A stretch of DNA of 64,000 bases from Nocardioides sp. Root1257 (GTDB lineage: Bacteria > Actinomycetota > Actinomycetes > Propionibacteriales > Nocardioidaceae), in assembly GCF_001425175.1 (NCBI RefSeq), contig NZ_LMDV01000008.1, positions 729,494-793,493 of the forward strand, in the 5' to 3' direction. A program made the position numbers and the translations under genes. Below, piece after piece: positions 1-8,367 of the stretch (its first letter is position 1; each line of letters starts with the position of its first letter). Under the pieces are notes generated by a model. That model was not told the DNA's origin and did not search any database. It worked only from the letters and a program-made list of their open reading frames with translations.

Positions 1-2124
1 CAGGCCCTCGCCGGTGCGCAGCAGGGTGACGGTGATGAACTCGACCGGGCTGGTCGGCGCGATCTGGAGGCTGACCACGAACCGGCCGGCGTCCTGGTCG
101 GCCGCGGTGTTGAGCCCGTCGGCGGTCGACACCCGGAAGGCGTGCAGGGCGCCGCGCTCGGCGAGGGTGGTCAGGGTGCGGTCGAAGCGCATCCGGACCA
201 GCTGCCGGAAGCGGTCGTTGTTGATCTCGAAGACGTAGCGCTCGCCGAGCCGCAGGCAGATCTTGCGGAGCAGGATCAGCAGCCGGCGCACGGAGACCTG
301 GAGCAGCTGGGGGTCGGCCGACAGGGTGTGGGCGCTGATCGTCGTGAACACCCCGGGGTGCTGCTCGACGAGGTTCGCGTGCGCGTCGAAGAGCTGCACG
401 CGGTCGGCGTCCGACAGCGGAGCCGGGGTCGCGAGCCGCACCACGCCGCGCAGGGGTACGCCGGCGGGGGCGACCCACGACCCGCGCGCCAGCTCGCGGG
501 CGGCGATCATGCCGGCGACCGCTCCGTCCGGCGGCGCGTCGCGCAGCACCGGCGGGCTCGACGTCGTGACCGGGAGCCCGGCGCTCGTCGACACCCAGGG
601 GTGGAACGAGGCGGCGTAGCTGAGCGGTGACGATCCCGACCCGGTCGAGTCGCCGAGCCGCCCGAGGGCCGTCAGCCGACCGCTCCAGGCGAGGGTCGAC
701 GCGACGTCGTAGTGGCGGGGGACGCTGAGCAGGGCGACCGCGTCGGCGCGCGCCGCACACAGCGTCACCAGCGCGGCCTGCACCTCGACGAGGGCGAGCT
801 CGTCGTAGTCGGCGGTCCGGTCGAGCTCCGGGAGGTCGGAGACCGACGGGGGCGTGGGGTCGACGGGCGGGACGGGCGGCGGGACGACGATCTCGTCCGA
901 GCAGCAGCGGAAGTCGGACCAGTCGACCGGTGGCACGGGCTCCGGCTCGACCGGCGTGACCGGGACCGGGGTGGGCACCACCGGCGACCAGCCGCGCTGG
1001 GTGACGTCGGGGGCTGCGACGAGGGCGACCTCGTCGATGCCCAGCAGCGCGTGGGCGCCGCGCAGCTGGACCGGATCCTTGGCCAGCACGGTGAGCTGGT
1101 CGGCGTGGCCGGTCAGGGAGAGCACGGTGTCGTCGGTGAGCCGGTCGTCGACCAGCCACCGCGGGTCGAACGTGTCGAGGTCGTCCTCGCCCTCCTGCTC
1201 CCCGGCGACCGGCAGCGCGCCGCCGGGCTCGGTGACCGGCACCAGCAGACCGGTGCCGAGGGCGGTGACGGTGTCCGCGTGCTGTCGCAGGGTCGCCGAC
1301 CGGGTCGGGTCGGGTCGGTGGTCGTCGATGGGCTGGAGGGCGTCGGACCAGGAGTCGAGGCCGAGGTCGCTGAGCCGCTCCAGCTGGCGTGCGCCGTCCG
1401 GGCGGTGCTGCCCGACGACCAGGGTGAGCCGGAGCAGTCGCACGGTCTCGAGGGCCACCAGGTCGGGCAGCGGGTCCGGTCCGTCCACGACCTCGCGGTC
1501 GATCGACAGCCGGGCGTCGGCGTGGTCGACGCCGGCGACCCGGACGAAGACGTCGATGCCCGGGCTCGTCCCGAGGCGGAGCACGTCGCCGGGTCGCACA
1601 CCTACCGTGGCGCCGGGGGCGAGGTCCACGGTCCCCGGTGCGTCGGCCGCCGGCCGCCGGTAGTCGCCGGCGACGGGGAGGAACTGGCCCAGCAGGTCGG
1701 CGCGGACCGTCGTGCCCGCCGACCAGGCCCCGGGCCAGGCCGACTCCACCAGGACGGGTGCCTCGGTGCCGTCGGGCTGGCGGACCCGGAGCCCGGGCAC
1801 GGCCCACCGGGCCGGTCGCGCGCCGGGACCGGCGACGCGGACGACGTGGCAGCGGCGTCCGCCGTTCGCGAAGAAGGCTCGTACGGCGTCGGGCAGCTGG
1901 GCCCGGACCGGCACCCCCTCCTCCTGCGCGACCAGCAGGTCGCCACCGAACACGGCGGCGTACGCGAGCTCGTCCTCCACCGCGACCGGCAGGTCGAGCG
2001 GACCGCGCTCGGCCAGCCCGACGAACCCCGCCACGTCGAGCCGGACGGGCTGCTCGACGGGGGGCAGGGTCGGGTCGGTCGCGACCCCGGGGAGGCGACC
2101 TCGGAAGGTGAGCGTGCTGGTCAT
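1..2124 (-). CDS. Second contractile tail sheath protein, 3' end outside window (eCIS)
   Basis: The frame stays open from the ATG at 2124 to base 1 (708 codons), so the stop lies outside the window. The N-terminus has the sheath pattern (VAGFVGLAERGPLD, then AVRAFFANGGRRCHVVRV). The last visible part is a sheath C-terminal domain (RKICLRLGERYVFEINND, then SPVEFITVTLLRTGEG), so only a few residues should be missing. The middle carries a proline-rich linker near residues 365-400. Sheath subunits polymerise around the tube and contract to drive it into a target. The start is 10 bases after the tube stop, so the genes are probably co-transcribed. Contractile particles often encode more than one sheath paralogue; which is the main sheath cannot be told from sequence alone. 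Confidence 0.85.
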   Translation of the reverse strand, partial: MTSTLTFRGRLPGVATDPTLPPVEQPVRLDVAGFVGLAERGPLDLPVAVEDELAYAAVFGGDLLVAQEEGVPVRAQLPDAVRAFFANGGRRCHVVRVAGPGARPARWAVPGLRVRQPDGTEAPVLVESAWPGAWSAGTTVRADLLGQFLPVAGDYRRPAADAPGTVDLAPGATVGVRPGDVLRLGTSPGIDVFVRVAGVDHADARLSIDREVVDGPDPLPDLVALETVRLLRLTLVVGQHRPDGARQLERLSDLGLDSWSDALQPIDDHRPDPTRSATLRQHADTVTALGTGLLVPVTEPGGALPVAGEQEGEDDLDTFDPRWLVDDRLTDDTVLSLTGHADQLTVLAKDPVQLRGAHALLGIDEVALVAAPDVTQRGWSPVVPTPVPVTPVEPEPVPPVDWSDFRCCSDEIVVPPPVPPVDPTPPSVSDLPELDRTADYDELALVEVQAALVTLCAARADAVALLSVPRHYDVASTLAWSGRLTALGRLGDSTGSGSSPLSYAASFHPWVSTSAGLPVTTSSPPVLRDAPPDGAVAGMIAARELARGSWVAPAGVPLRGVVRLATPAPLSDADRVQLFDAHANLVEQHPGVFTTISAHTLSADPQLLQVSVRRLLILLRKICLRLGERYVFEINNDRFRQLVRMRFDRTLTTLAERGALHAFRVSTADGLNTAADQDAGRFVVSLQIAPTSPVEFITVTLLRTGEGL

Positions 2125-2134
2125 CGGCCGGTCG

Positions 2135-2590
2135 TCACTCGAGGACGAGGTCCTCGATCGAGAGCACCAGCTCCTCGATCGCGACGTCGGTCCCGGTCTT
2201 CGCGTTCAGCGACGGCGCGGTGTAGCGGATCGGCCGCGCGTTGGTGAGGATCCAGGTCATCACCGGGCCCTGGTGGGCCTCGTCCTGGAGGCTCACCGTC
2301 ACCCGCGGGATGACCTTGTGCTGACCGGTGCGGACCGCGTCGACCCACTCGTAGAGGTCCATCGAGCCGATCAGGCCGCGCTTGAACGTCACGTCGCCGA
2401 CCTTGTAGACGCCGTTCACCTTGACCGGGTGGTTGAAGGGCGAGTTGCCGTTGCGGTAGTCGGCCGAGGTCACCTCGATGTTCATGCCGCCGACCTCCTG
2501 GAAGCCGCCACGGACCGTGGTCGCGTCCCCGGTCGCGAAGTCGACGAGGAAGTTGAAGCTCCCGTACGGGTTGTCTCGTTGCGTTGCCAT
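2135..2590 (-). CDS. Phage tail tube-like protein (eCIS inner tube)
   Basis: This 151-residue protein belongs to the T4 gp19-like tail tube family, whose hexamers stack into the inner tube carried by the contractile sheath. The family pattern is clear: NPYGSFNFLVDF at the N-terminus, then GGFQEVGGMNIEV, VTFKRGL and a C-terminal ALVLSIEDLVLE-like strand (here EELVLSIEDLVLE). Length is typical (about 145-170 residues). The ATG at 2590 begins MATQRDN; longer readings of the frame run through the sheath gene in another phase and are not real. It lies between two sheath genes on the same strand, 41 bases after the first and 10 before the second, as expected for a structural operon. Confidence 0.92.
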   Translation of the reverse strand: MATQRDNPYGSFNFLVDFATGDATTVRGGFQEVGGMNIEVTSADYRNGNSPFNHPVKVNGVYKVGDVTFKRGLIGSMDLYEWVDAVRTGQHKVIPRVTVSLQDEAHQGPVMTWILTNARPIRYTAPSLNAKTGTDVAIEELVLSIEDLVLE

Positions 2591-2631
2591 CACTGCTCCT
2601 GAGCTGGGTCGTGGGGGGGGTGCGGACGCAC

Positions 2632-4545
2632 TCACGCGCTGGTCGTCGCGGTCATCTGGCTGATCCGGAAGATCACGAACTCGGCCGGCTTCGCGGCGCA
2701 GATGCCGACGATGCAGATCAGCCGGCCCTGGTCGAGGTCGTCGCTGGTCATGGTCGAGCTGTCGCAGCGGACGAAGAACCCCTCCGACGGCTTCGCGCCC
2801 AGCAGCGCGCCCGAGCGCCACTCGTTGAGGAGGAACCCCTCGATGGTGTGCCGCACGGAGTCCCACAGCGCCGGGCCGTTGATCTCGAACACCGCCCACT
2901 GGGTGCCCTCGTCGATCGACTTCTCGACGTAGTCGAAGTAGCGACGGATGTTGAGGTACTTCCACTCCGGGTCGTCGGAGATGGTGCGGGCGCCGTACGT
3001 GAGGAAGCCCGGGCCGGGGAAGAACCGCAGGCAGTTCACGCCCTCGGGGTTCAGCAGCGCCTGCTGCGCCTTGTTGACGCGGGTCTCCAGGTCGAGCGCC
3101 GAGCGAACCACCTCGTTGGCGGGCGCCTTGATGACGCCCCGGTCGTTGTCGGTGCGGGCCCACACGCCCGCCATGTACGCCGCGGGCGGCACGTCGATGC
3201 GCGCGTCGTCGACCGGGTGGGAGACCGTGATCCACGGGTAGTAGATCGCCGCGTGCGTCGACGAGCGCAGGTTGCGGAAGTCCAGGGCCTCGCCGGGCAG
3301 CAGTCCGGGCGGGGTGTCGAGCGAGGCGACGCGGTAGAGCATCTTCTCGCAGTGGGTGGACAGTGCGCCGTTGATCGCCTGCGCCGCCTGGGCGCGCGCG
3401 TCGGCGGTGCCGCCGACTCCGAGCCAGCCGGTCGAGGCACCGGGTGCGGCGACGATCGAGATGTCGTCGACGACCTCGAAGCCGAGCAGTCCGTTGAAGA
3501 CCAGGTCGGTCGCGACGTTCTGGTAGTCCTCGAAGGTCAGCGGGTCACCTTCGTAGTCGCCGACCCCGGGCGCGTTCCCGTCGCTGCCGCCCGAGAGCAT
3601 CATCGAGACCTGCCGGTCGGCCAGGACCGCGGTGGGGTCGGGGGCCGTGGCCAGCACGTCGGTGCCGAGCAGGGCCTCCGCGATCGCCAGCGGCAGGTCG
3701 TCGGCTGCGGTGCCCAGACCGTCGACGCCCTCGATCGCGACCGGGATCGCCAGCGCCTGGCCGCGGGTCGGCGGGTTGATCGCGAGCACCGTGCTCACCC
3801 CGGTGCCGATGGCACGGGGGTCGAATCCGAACTCGCCGAGCGCCACCTGGGGCCCGAGGGTCGGCAGGCCCTGGTTGTTGCGGGTCGGTCGCTGGGCCTC
3901 GACGACCAGGGTGAGCGGGTAGGCAGCGGTGACGTCCGCGAGGTCGGGTGCCCCGGCGCCGGCGAGCTCGAGGGCGCCGGTCCCGAGGTCGCGGCGTACG
4001 ACGAACGCACCGGCCGTGAAGGCCGGGGCAGCCGAGTCCGGCTCGACCCACACCAGGTCGTACTCGTGGACGCGGGTCAGCAGCACGCCGGCGTCCGTGC
4101 TGGCGAGCACGTTGTTGCCGACCTTGAGGGTGAACGCGACGCGCATCCGACCCGCGGCGCCCGGGAACCGGGCGCGGATGGTGAGGCCCGGGTCGGACGG
4201 GGTGGACCCGTCCAGCTCGAATGCCGCGTGGTCCTCCTCCGGCCCGTCGCCGGTGAAGGAGAACGTGCGCATCACGTAGAGGCTGGTGCCGCCCTCGTCG
4301 AAGAAGCCCTTCACGCCGAGCGCGAGGTAGTTGGGGACGGCACCGGTGTCCTCGAGCTCGAGGTCGACGGCGTCGCCGAAGATCCGGGCGAACTCCAGGT
4401 ACGACGTGAGCAGCTGGGGCCGGCCGCTGGTGGGGCCGTAGCGGCACGGCCCGACGAAGGCGGCCGTGCTCGTGCCGACGGCCTGGATGGTGCGCGGGCC
4501 GGGGATCTCCTCGACGTACACACCTGGCGCTAGGTACTGGGCCAT
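2632..4545 (-). CDS. Contractile tail sheath protein (eCIS)
   Basis: This 637-residue protein starts MAQYLAPGVYVEEIPGP, the classic sheath N-terminus, followed by STAAFVGPCRYGP and GVKGFFDEGGTSLYVMR. The C-terminal domain has GVIKAPANE, NCLRFFPGPGFLTYGAR, WKYLNIRRYFDYVEKSI and AKPAEFVIFRISQ, all typical of phage and eCIS sheaths. About 250 residues in the middle (near 110-380) form an expanded surface domain compared with minimal sheaths. The ATG at 4545 was chosen because the sheath motif begins there; the frame upstream of it has no sheath character. It is followed by the tube gene, and an 89-base gap separates it from the upstream gene. Confidence 0.93.
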   Translation of the reverse strand: MAQYLAPGVYVEEIPGPRTIQAVGTSTAAFVGPCRYGPTSGRPQLLTSYLEFARIFGDAVDLELEDTGAVPNYLALGVKGFFDEGGTSLYVMRTFSFTGDGPEEDHAAFELDGSTPSDPGLTIRARFPGAAGRMRVAFTLKVGNNVLASTDAGVLLTRVHEYDLVWVEPDSAAPAFTAGAFVVRRDLGTGALELAGAGAPDLADVTAAYPLTLVVEAQRPTRNNQGLPTLGPQVALGEFGFDPRAIGTGVSTVLAINPPTRGQALAIPVAIEGVDGLGTAADDLPLAIAEALLGTDVLATAPDPTAVLADRQVSMMLSGGSDGNAPGVGDYEGDPLTFEDYQNVATDLVFNGLLGFEVVDDISIVAAPGASTGWLGVGGTADARAQAAQAINGALSTHCEKMLYRVASLDTPPGLLPGEALDFRNLRSSTHAAIYYPWITVSHPVDDARIDVPPAAYMAGVWARTDNDRGVIKAPANEVVRSALDLETRVNKAQQALLNPEGVNCLRFFPGPGFLTYGARTISDDPEWKYLNIRRYFDYVEKSIDEGTQWAVFEINGPALWDSVRHTIEGFLLNEWRSGALLGAKPSEGFFVRCDSSTMTSDDLDQGRLICIVGICAAKPAEFVIFRISQMTATTSA

Positions 4546-4634
4546 GGTTCTTCTCGCTTCCACATCTGCTGGACTGGATCGGACTTGAGTTCGGCTGAGC
4601 TCGCCTGAGCCCGAATCTGGGGGGACGGGACCGG

Positions 4635-5450
4635 TCAGGTCGGGACCGCCGTGAGGGTCAGCACGAGAGGCGCGCCGAAGCGCAGGGACTCGGTGAGGTC
4701 GGGGTGGGTGCCGCCCTCGACGAGGTCGGCGAGGCTCTGGCCCGTGATCGACGCGAGCTGCGGCGGCTCGCCCGGGTGTGCGCCGGGCGACCAGACGAGG
4801 GCGTCCGGCTCGGCGCGGACCGACACGGTCACCGGCCAGCTGACGGCCGAGAGGCCGGGCCCGGCAGGCGGCGAGCCGAGCAGCGCCGGCAGGGCCTCCG
4901 GGTAGGGGACGTGCAGCCGGAACCGCCCGCGGTCGTCGGCCACCGTCTGGTAGGTGTCGGTGTCGGTCGCGACGCGCACCAGCGCCCACGCCATCGGCTC
5001 GTCGGTGCCGTCACGGTGCACCTCGCCGCGGATCACCGCCGTCGCGGCACCGGTCGTCCGGGTCGGACCGGAGGACAGCGGGACCCGCACCGGTGTGGCG
5101 ACCGGGACGTCGACCGCCATCGAGACGGGCAGGTAGCGGCCGCCGAGGTCGCGGACGAGCAGGCAGTAGGCCTCGACGTTCGGAGCCGGCCAGGTCAGCG
5201 GCTCGCCCGGACGGACCCGGGTGTGCGTCGACTCCCACTGCCGGGGGAGCGCGCCGAAGCCGAGGATCGTGCTCACGGGGGAGCGCCGCGCGGTGAAGCG
5301 GACGTCCGGGTCGACCTGGCGCCAGACCTCCGCCACCAGCCCGTCGCCGACCGGCGCGCCGGTGACGCCGTCCTCGCACTGCACCGCGAACGGCGCGCGG
5401 TAGCCCAGCCGCTCGACGACCCGGATCTCGGGTTCGCTCGAGACGCTCAT
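4635..5450 (-). CDS. eCIS-associated beta-sandwich protein (carboxypeptidase regulatory-like)
   Basis: This 271-residue protein has no signal peptide or membrane segment. Residues about 135-185 (GAATAVIRGEVHRDG, WALVRVATD, DDRGRFRLHVPYPEALP) match the pattern of a carboxypeptidase-regulatory-like or transthyretin-like beta-sandwich, with GEV-x-A-V-D-G-F/Y-hydrophobic spacing. The N-terminal 100 residues are also beta-rich but not recognised. It starts 4 bases inside the end of the DUF4255 gene (ATGA-type overlap) and precedes the sheath, so it is translated with the injection-system genes. Its role is unknown; a cap, adaptor or surface decoration of the particle is possible. Similar beta-sandwich genes occur in actinobacterial eCIS loci, but that comparison is from memory. 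Confidence 0.6.
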   Translation of the reverse strand: MSVSSEPEIRVVERLGYRAPFAVQCEDGVTGAPVGDGLVAEVWRQVDPDVRFTARRSPVSTILGFGALPRQWESTHTRVRPGEPLTWPAPNVEAYCLLVRDLGGRYLPVSMAVDVPVATPVRVPLSSGPTRTTGAATAVIRGEVHRDGTDEPMAWALVRVATDTDTYQTVADDRGRFRLHVPYPEALPALLGSPPAGPGLSAVSWPVTVSVRAEPDALVWSPGAHPGEPPQLASITGQSLADLVEGGTHPDLTESLRFGAPLVLTLTAVPT

Positions 5451-6067
5451 GGGGTGAGCACCCCCAGGTCGAGGATGCGCTCGCCGACCGGTGCCCCGAC
5501 GGGCTCCACGACCTCGGACTCGATCCGGATCACCCGCGCGACGTACGGGACCGAGAGCTGGAGGCTGCTCGGCAGCACCTGCCAGAGCTGGAAGATCTCG
5601 TCGTTGGAGAGCTCAGCGGGCGTCAGGTCGACGGTCTCGTCGACCGCGAAGACGCCGGCGGTGCTCGCGTTGAGGAAGCCGGCGGAGAGGTTCGGGTAGT
5701 CGGCGATGGCGCGCATCGCCCAGCCGAGCAGCGCGTGCTCGCTGGACGCGTCCTTCGCCCAGGCGGTGAGCAGCAGCGACATCCGCACCGGCAGCGGACG
5801 CTTGTGGTCGGGCAGTGCCGGTGGCAGCGTGCGCTGCACGGTGTCGACGCAGACCTGGTAGACGAACACGGAGACCCCGGCCGCCATCGGGGTCGAGAAG
5901 TCCTTGCCGTGGTAGACCTCGAACTGCGGCTCGATGCCGCTGAGCAGGTCGGCGTGCCAGGACTGCTCGAGCAGCCGGGTGACCGCCTCGGCCACGGCTC
6001 CGATCGCCTGATGGTTCGCCACGACGAGGACGTTCCAGGACCGTCGTGATCCCGGCGTCCCGGCCAC
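5447..6067 (-). CDS. DUF4255 (Pvc16/Afp16-type) tail terminator/cap protein
   Basis: This 206-residue protein is the first gene of the eCIS cluster. The DUF4255 pattern is seen: NHQAIGAVAEAVTRLLEQ near the N-terminus, then QFEVYHGKDF, VSVFVYQVCVD, VRMSLLLTAWAKDASSEHALLGWAMR, and a C-terminal ELSNDEIFQLWQVLPSSLQLSVPYVARVI. In Afp and PVC particles the related Afp16/Pvc16 protein terminates tube and sheath growth and sets length. The GTG at 6067 is the longest plausible start; a GTG about 15 codons later, just before ANHQAIG, fits the family start better and is an alternative. It is divergent from the LacI gene at 6119, so a 51-base gap must hold both promoters. Confidence 0.85.
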   Translation of the reverse strand: MAGTPGSRRSWNVLVVANHQAIGAVAEAVTRLLEQSWHADLLSGIEPQFEVYHGKDFSTPMAAGVSVFVYQVCVDTVQRTLPPALPDHKRPLPVRMSLLLTAWAKDASSEHALLGWAMRAIADYPNLSAGFLNASTAGVFAVDETVDLTPAELSNDEIFQLWQVLPSSLQLSVPYVARVIRIESEVVEPVGAPVGERILDLGVLTP

Positions 6068-6106
6068 GTGCCGGTGTCGTCACCGGCCCGTCACCGCCCG
6101 GCGTCC

Positions 6107-6112
6107 TACGAT
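6107..6112 (+). promoter_or_regulatory. Probable -10 box for leaderless LacI gene
   Basis: TACGAT lies 7 bases before the ATG at 6119, and no ribosome binding site precedes that ATG. This is the arrangement of actinobacterial leaderless transcripts. No good -35 box is seen. Confidence 0.5.
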
Positions 6113-6118
6113 GCGTGC

Positions 6119-7153
6119 ATGGCGGGAGTGGGGGCAGCGCCGGGACCTCGGGGACGGCCGCCGAGCATGGCCGACGTGGCCGCCCTGGCGGGCGTGTCCC
6201 ACCAGACGGTGTCGCGGGTCCTCAACGACGCCTCCCTCGTGAAGGAGGCGACCCGCACCCGCGTCCTCGACGCGATCCGGGAGCTCGGCTACCGCCGCAA
6301 CTCGGCGGCCCGGTCGCTCGCGACCAACCGGTCCGGACGGATCGGGATGATCTCGGCGCACCTCGCCCTGCACGGCCCCAGCATGATCGCCGTCGCGGTG
6401 CAGGAGGCCGGTCACGACGCGGGGTACGACGTGTCGCTCGTCGGCGTCTCGGACTTCGCGCCGGAGTCGCTCCAGGGGGCGGTGGACCGGCTGCTCGACG
6501 AGGCCGTCGAGGCGCTCGTGGTGGCCGTCGCCCACCGCGACGCGAGGGAGCGGGCGCTCTCGCTCGACCTGCCCGTCCCGATGGTGCTGGTCCAGGGGGT
6601 CAGCGCCGGGCAGGCCCTCGCCGCCGGCATCGACCAGGAGGCCGGCGCGCGGCTGGCCACCGAGCACCTCCTCGACCTCGGGCACCGGCACGTCGCCCAC
6701 GTCACCGGCCCCCTGGCGTGGGTCGAGGCCGGGCAGCGACGGGCCGGCTGGCACCAGGCCCACGAGCGTCGCCAGCTGCTCCCCGGTCCGGAGCTCGCCG
6801 GTGACTGGTCGGCGGGCAGCGGCTACCGCGCCGGGCAGCGGATCGCGGAGGACCCGGAGGTGACCGCGGTCTTCGTCGCGAACGACGCGATGGCCCTCGG
6901 CGTGCTCAAGGCGCTGCACGAGCACGGGCGCGCGGTGCCGGGCGACATCAGCGTCGTCGGCTTCGACGACGTGCCCGAGGCGGCGTACTTCTGGCCCGGG
7001 CTGACGACGGTCAGCCAGGCCTTCTCCGAGCTCGGCCGCAGCGCGGTCGCGCTGGCGCTGCGGGCCCTGGGCGGGGAGTCCGGACCGGCGACGCAGCTGC
7101 TCGAGCCGACCCTCGTCGTCCGCGGCTCGACGGGGTCCCCGCCGACCCGGTGA
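6119..7153 (+). CDS. LacI-family transcriptional regulator (sugar locus)
   Basis: This 344-residue repressor has an N-terminal LacI helix-turn-helix at residues about 15-65 (MADVAALAGVSHQTVSRVLN, then ATRTRVLDAIRELGYRRNSAA). The hinge is followed by a periplasmic-binding-protein-like effector domain with GTAVFVANDAMALGVL-type and VSVVGFDDVPEA-type motifs (here AVFVANDAMALG and ISVVGFDDVPEA). The ATG at 6119 was chosen over an in-frame ATG at 6068 because it has a -10 box 7 bases upstream and begins the family homology. The stop is at once followed by a LacI-type operator at 7154-7167 and galM. It is closely similar to the second LacI protein at 13162. It probably represses the arabinose genes and is released by arabinose or a phosphorylated intermediate (inferred). 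Confidence 0.9.
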   Translation: MAGVGAAPGPRGRPPSMADVAALAGVSHQTVSRVLNDASLVKEATRTRVLDAIRELGYRRNSAARSLATNRSGRIGMISAHLALHGPSMIAVAVQEAGHDAGYDVSLVGVSDFAPESLQGAVDRLLDEAVEALVVAVAHRDARERALSLDLPVPMVLVQGVSAGQALAAGIDQEAGARLATEHLLDLGHRHVAHVTGPLAWVEAGQRRAGWHQAHERRQLLPGPELAGDWSAGSGYRAGQRIAEDPEVTAVFVANDAMALGVLKALHEHGRAVPGDISVVGFDDVPEAAYFWPGLTTVSQAFSELGRSAVALALRALGGESGPATQLLEPTLVVRGSTGSPPTR

Positions 7154-7167
7154 TGTTAACGTTCACA
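7154..7167. promoter_or_regulatory. LacI-type operator upstream of galM
   Basis: TGTTAACGTTCACA is an imperfect palindrome centred on AACGTT. It sits between the LacI stop codon and the galM ATG at 7170 and matches the operators at 8239 and 8295. It leaves no room for a Shine-Dalgarno sequence, so galM may be leaderless from this site or translated by coupling to the LacI gene. Confidence 0.75.
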
Positions 7168-7169
7168 TC

Positions 7170-8243
7170 ATGACGCAGGTGCCGACCGGACGCCGCTACG
7201 ACCGACTTCCGGACGGCCGGGAGGTGCACCTGCTGAGCATCGGATCGGCCCCGGGGCCGGTGCTCGAGGTGCTCACCCTGGGCGCGACGGCGCACCGTCT
7301 GGAGGTGGCCGGCCGGGACGGGCGGCGTCGCAACGTGGTGCTCGGGCACGCGGACGCGGCCGAGCGGCTCGCGAGCTCCGACTACGTCGGCGGCACCATC
7401 GGCCGCTACGCCAACCGCATCGCCGGTGGGCGGTTCGTGCTCGACGACCGCGAGGTCGTGGTCGGCGTCCACGACCGCGGCAACAGCCTGCACGGCGGGC
7501 CGGACGGCTTCGACCGGCGGCTCTGGGACGTCGTCGAGCACGGGCCGGACCGGGTGGTGCTCGCCCTGGTGAGCCCGGACGGCGACCAGGGGTTCCCCGG
7601 GGAGGTCAGGGTGCTGGTCCGCTACCAGGTCAGCGGCGACCGGGTGCGCATCGAGATGGAGGCCACCACCGACGCGCCGACCGTGCTGAACCTGACCAAC
7701 CACGCCTACTTCAACCTCGACGGCGAGGGCGACGGCACGGTCGACGACCACCTCCTCATGGTGGCGGCCGACGAGTTCACCCCGGTCGACGCGACCGGCA
7801 TCCCGCTCGGCGGGCACGCGCCGGTGGCGGGGACGCCGTTCGACTTCCGGGACCCGGCGCCGATCGGCCCCGCCGTACGCGCGGAGCACCCGCAGGTGGT
7901 CGACGCCCGGGGCGTCGACCACAACTACGTCGTCCGCGGGGAGGGCCTGCGCACGCACGCCGTCCTGGTGTCGCCTCGGTCGGGCATCCGCCTCGAGCTG
8001 CGCTCGGACCAGCCGGGGCTGCAGGTCTACACCGGCAACGTCCTCGACGGCACCCGGCGCTCGACGCGGGGCGGTCGCTACCGCCAGGGCGACGGGATCG
8101 CGCTGGAGCCCCAGCTGTTCCCCGACTCCCCGAACCGCCCCGGGTGGCCGTCGGCGCGGCTCGGGCCGGGGGAGACCTACCGGGCCTGCCTCGAGTGGGG
8201 CTTCGCGGCGTTGGATCGTTCCGATCCCGCGCCCGGGAAGTGA
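7170..8243 (+). CDS. galM: Aldose 1-epimerase (mutarotase)
   Basis: This 357-residue cytoplasmic protein interconverts alpha and beta anomers of aldoses, here probably L-arabinose before isomerisation. The GalM pattern is complete: GGTIGRYANRIAGGRF (residues about 71-86), NSLHGGPDGFDRRLWDV with the first catalytic His, VLNLTNHAYFNLDGEG with the second His, DHNYVV, and the C-terminal GIALEPQLFPDSPNRP with the catalytic Glu. Length is normal for the family. The ATG at 7170 directly follows the operator at 7154-7167. The gene lies between a LacI regulator and the sugar importer, which fits a role in the arabinose pathway rather than general galactose metabolism. Confidence 0.93.
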   Translation: MTQVPTGRRYDRLPDGREVHLLSIGSAPGPVLEVLTLGATAHRLEVAGRDGRRRNVVLGHADAAERLASSDYVGGTIGRYANRIAGGRFVLDDREVVVGVHDRGNSLHGGPDGFDRRLWDVVEHGPDRVVLALVSPDGDQGFPGEVRVLVRYQVSGDRVRIEMEATTDAPTVLNLTNHAYFNLDGEGDGTVDDHLLMVAADEFTPVDATGIPLGGHAPVAGTPFDFRDPAPIGPAVRAEHPQVVDARGVDHNYVVRGEGLRTHAVLVSPRSGIRLELRSDQPGLQVYTGNVLDGTRRSTRGGRYRQGDGIALEPQLFPDSPNRPGWPSARLGPGETYRACLEWGFAALDRSDPAPGK

Positions 8244-8252
8244 GCGTTCACA
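8239..8252. promoter_or_regulatory. LacI-type operator 1 of the ABC importer promoter
   Basis: AGTGAGCGTTCACA overlaps the galM stop codon and resembles the other two operators of the locus. With the site at 8295 it brackets the putative -35 box at 8281; the two centres are 56 bases apart, which could allow looping by a LacI tetramer. Confidence 0.7.
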
Positions 8253-8280
8253 TTTCTTGGTCGCAATCTGGTCACAAGGG

Positions 8281-8310
8281 TTGACGGGCCGGAATGTTAG
8301 CGCTCACACT
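8281..8310 (+). promoter_or_regulatory. Putative promoter of the arabinose importer operon
   Basis: TTGACG at 8281-8286 is a good -35 box. A weak -10 candidate, CACACT at 8305-8310, follows at 18 bases. The operator at 8295-8308 covers the spacer and the -10, so repressor binding would block polymerase. The transcript would have a leader of about 50 bases with GGAGG at 8356-8360. Confidence 0.5.
8295..8308. promoter_or_regulatory. LacI-type operator 2 of the ABC importer promoter
   Basis: TGTTAGCGCTCACA is centred on AGCGCT and is close to the consensus TGTNANCGNTCACA shared with the sites at 7154 and 8239. It overlaps the predicted promoter. Confidence 0.8.
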
Positions 8311-8367
8311 CATCGCTCAGTGACACCGGTCACAGGGTGGAGAGCCCGACGATCTGGAGGAAAACCA

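Noticed and set aside
854..1663. Plus-strand frames of 269 and 511 codons across 712-2247
   Set aside because: They are shadows of the minus-strand sheath gene, whose frame is open over the whole 2124 bases and has clear family motifs.
2584..4533. A 649-codon plus-strand frame opposite the sheath gene
   Set aside because: Rich in Arg/Gly/Asp/Val repeats without any family pattern; an antisense shadow due to high GC.
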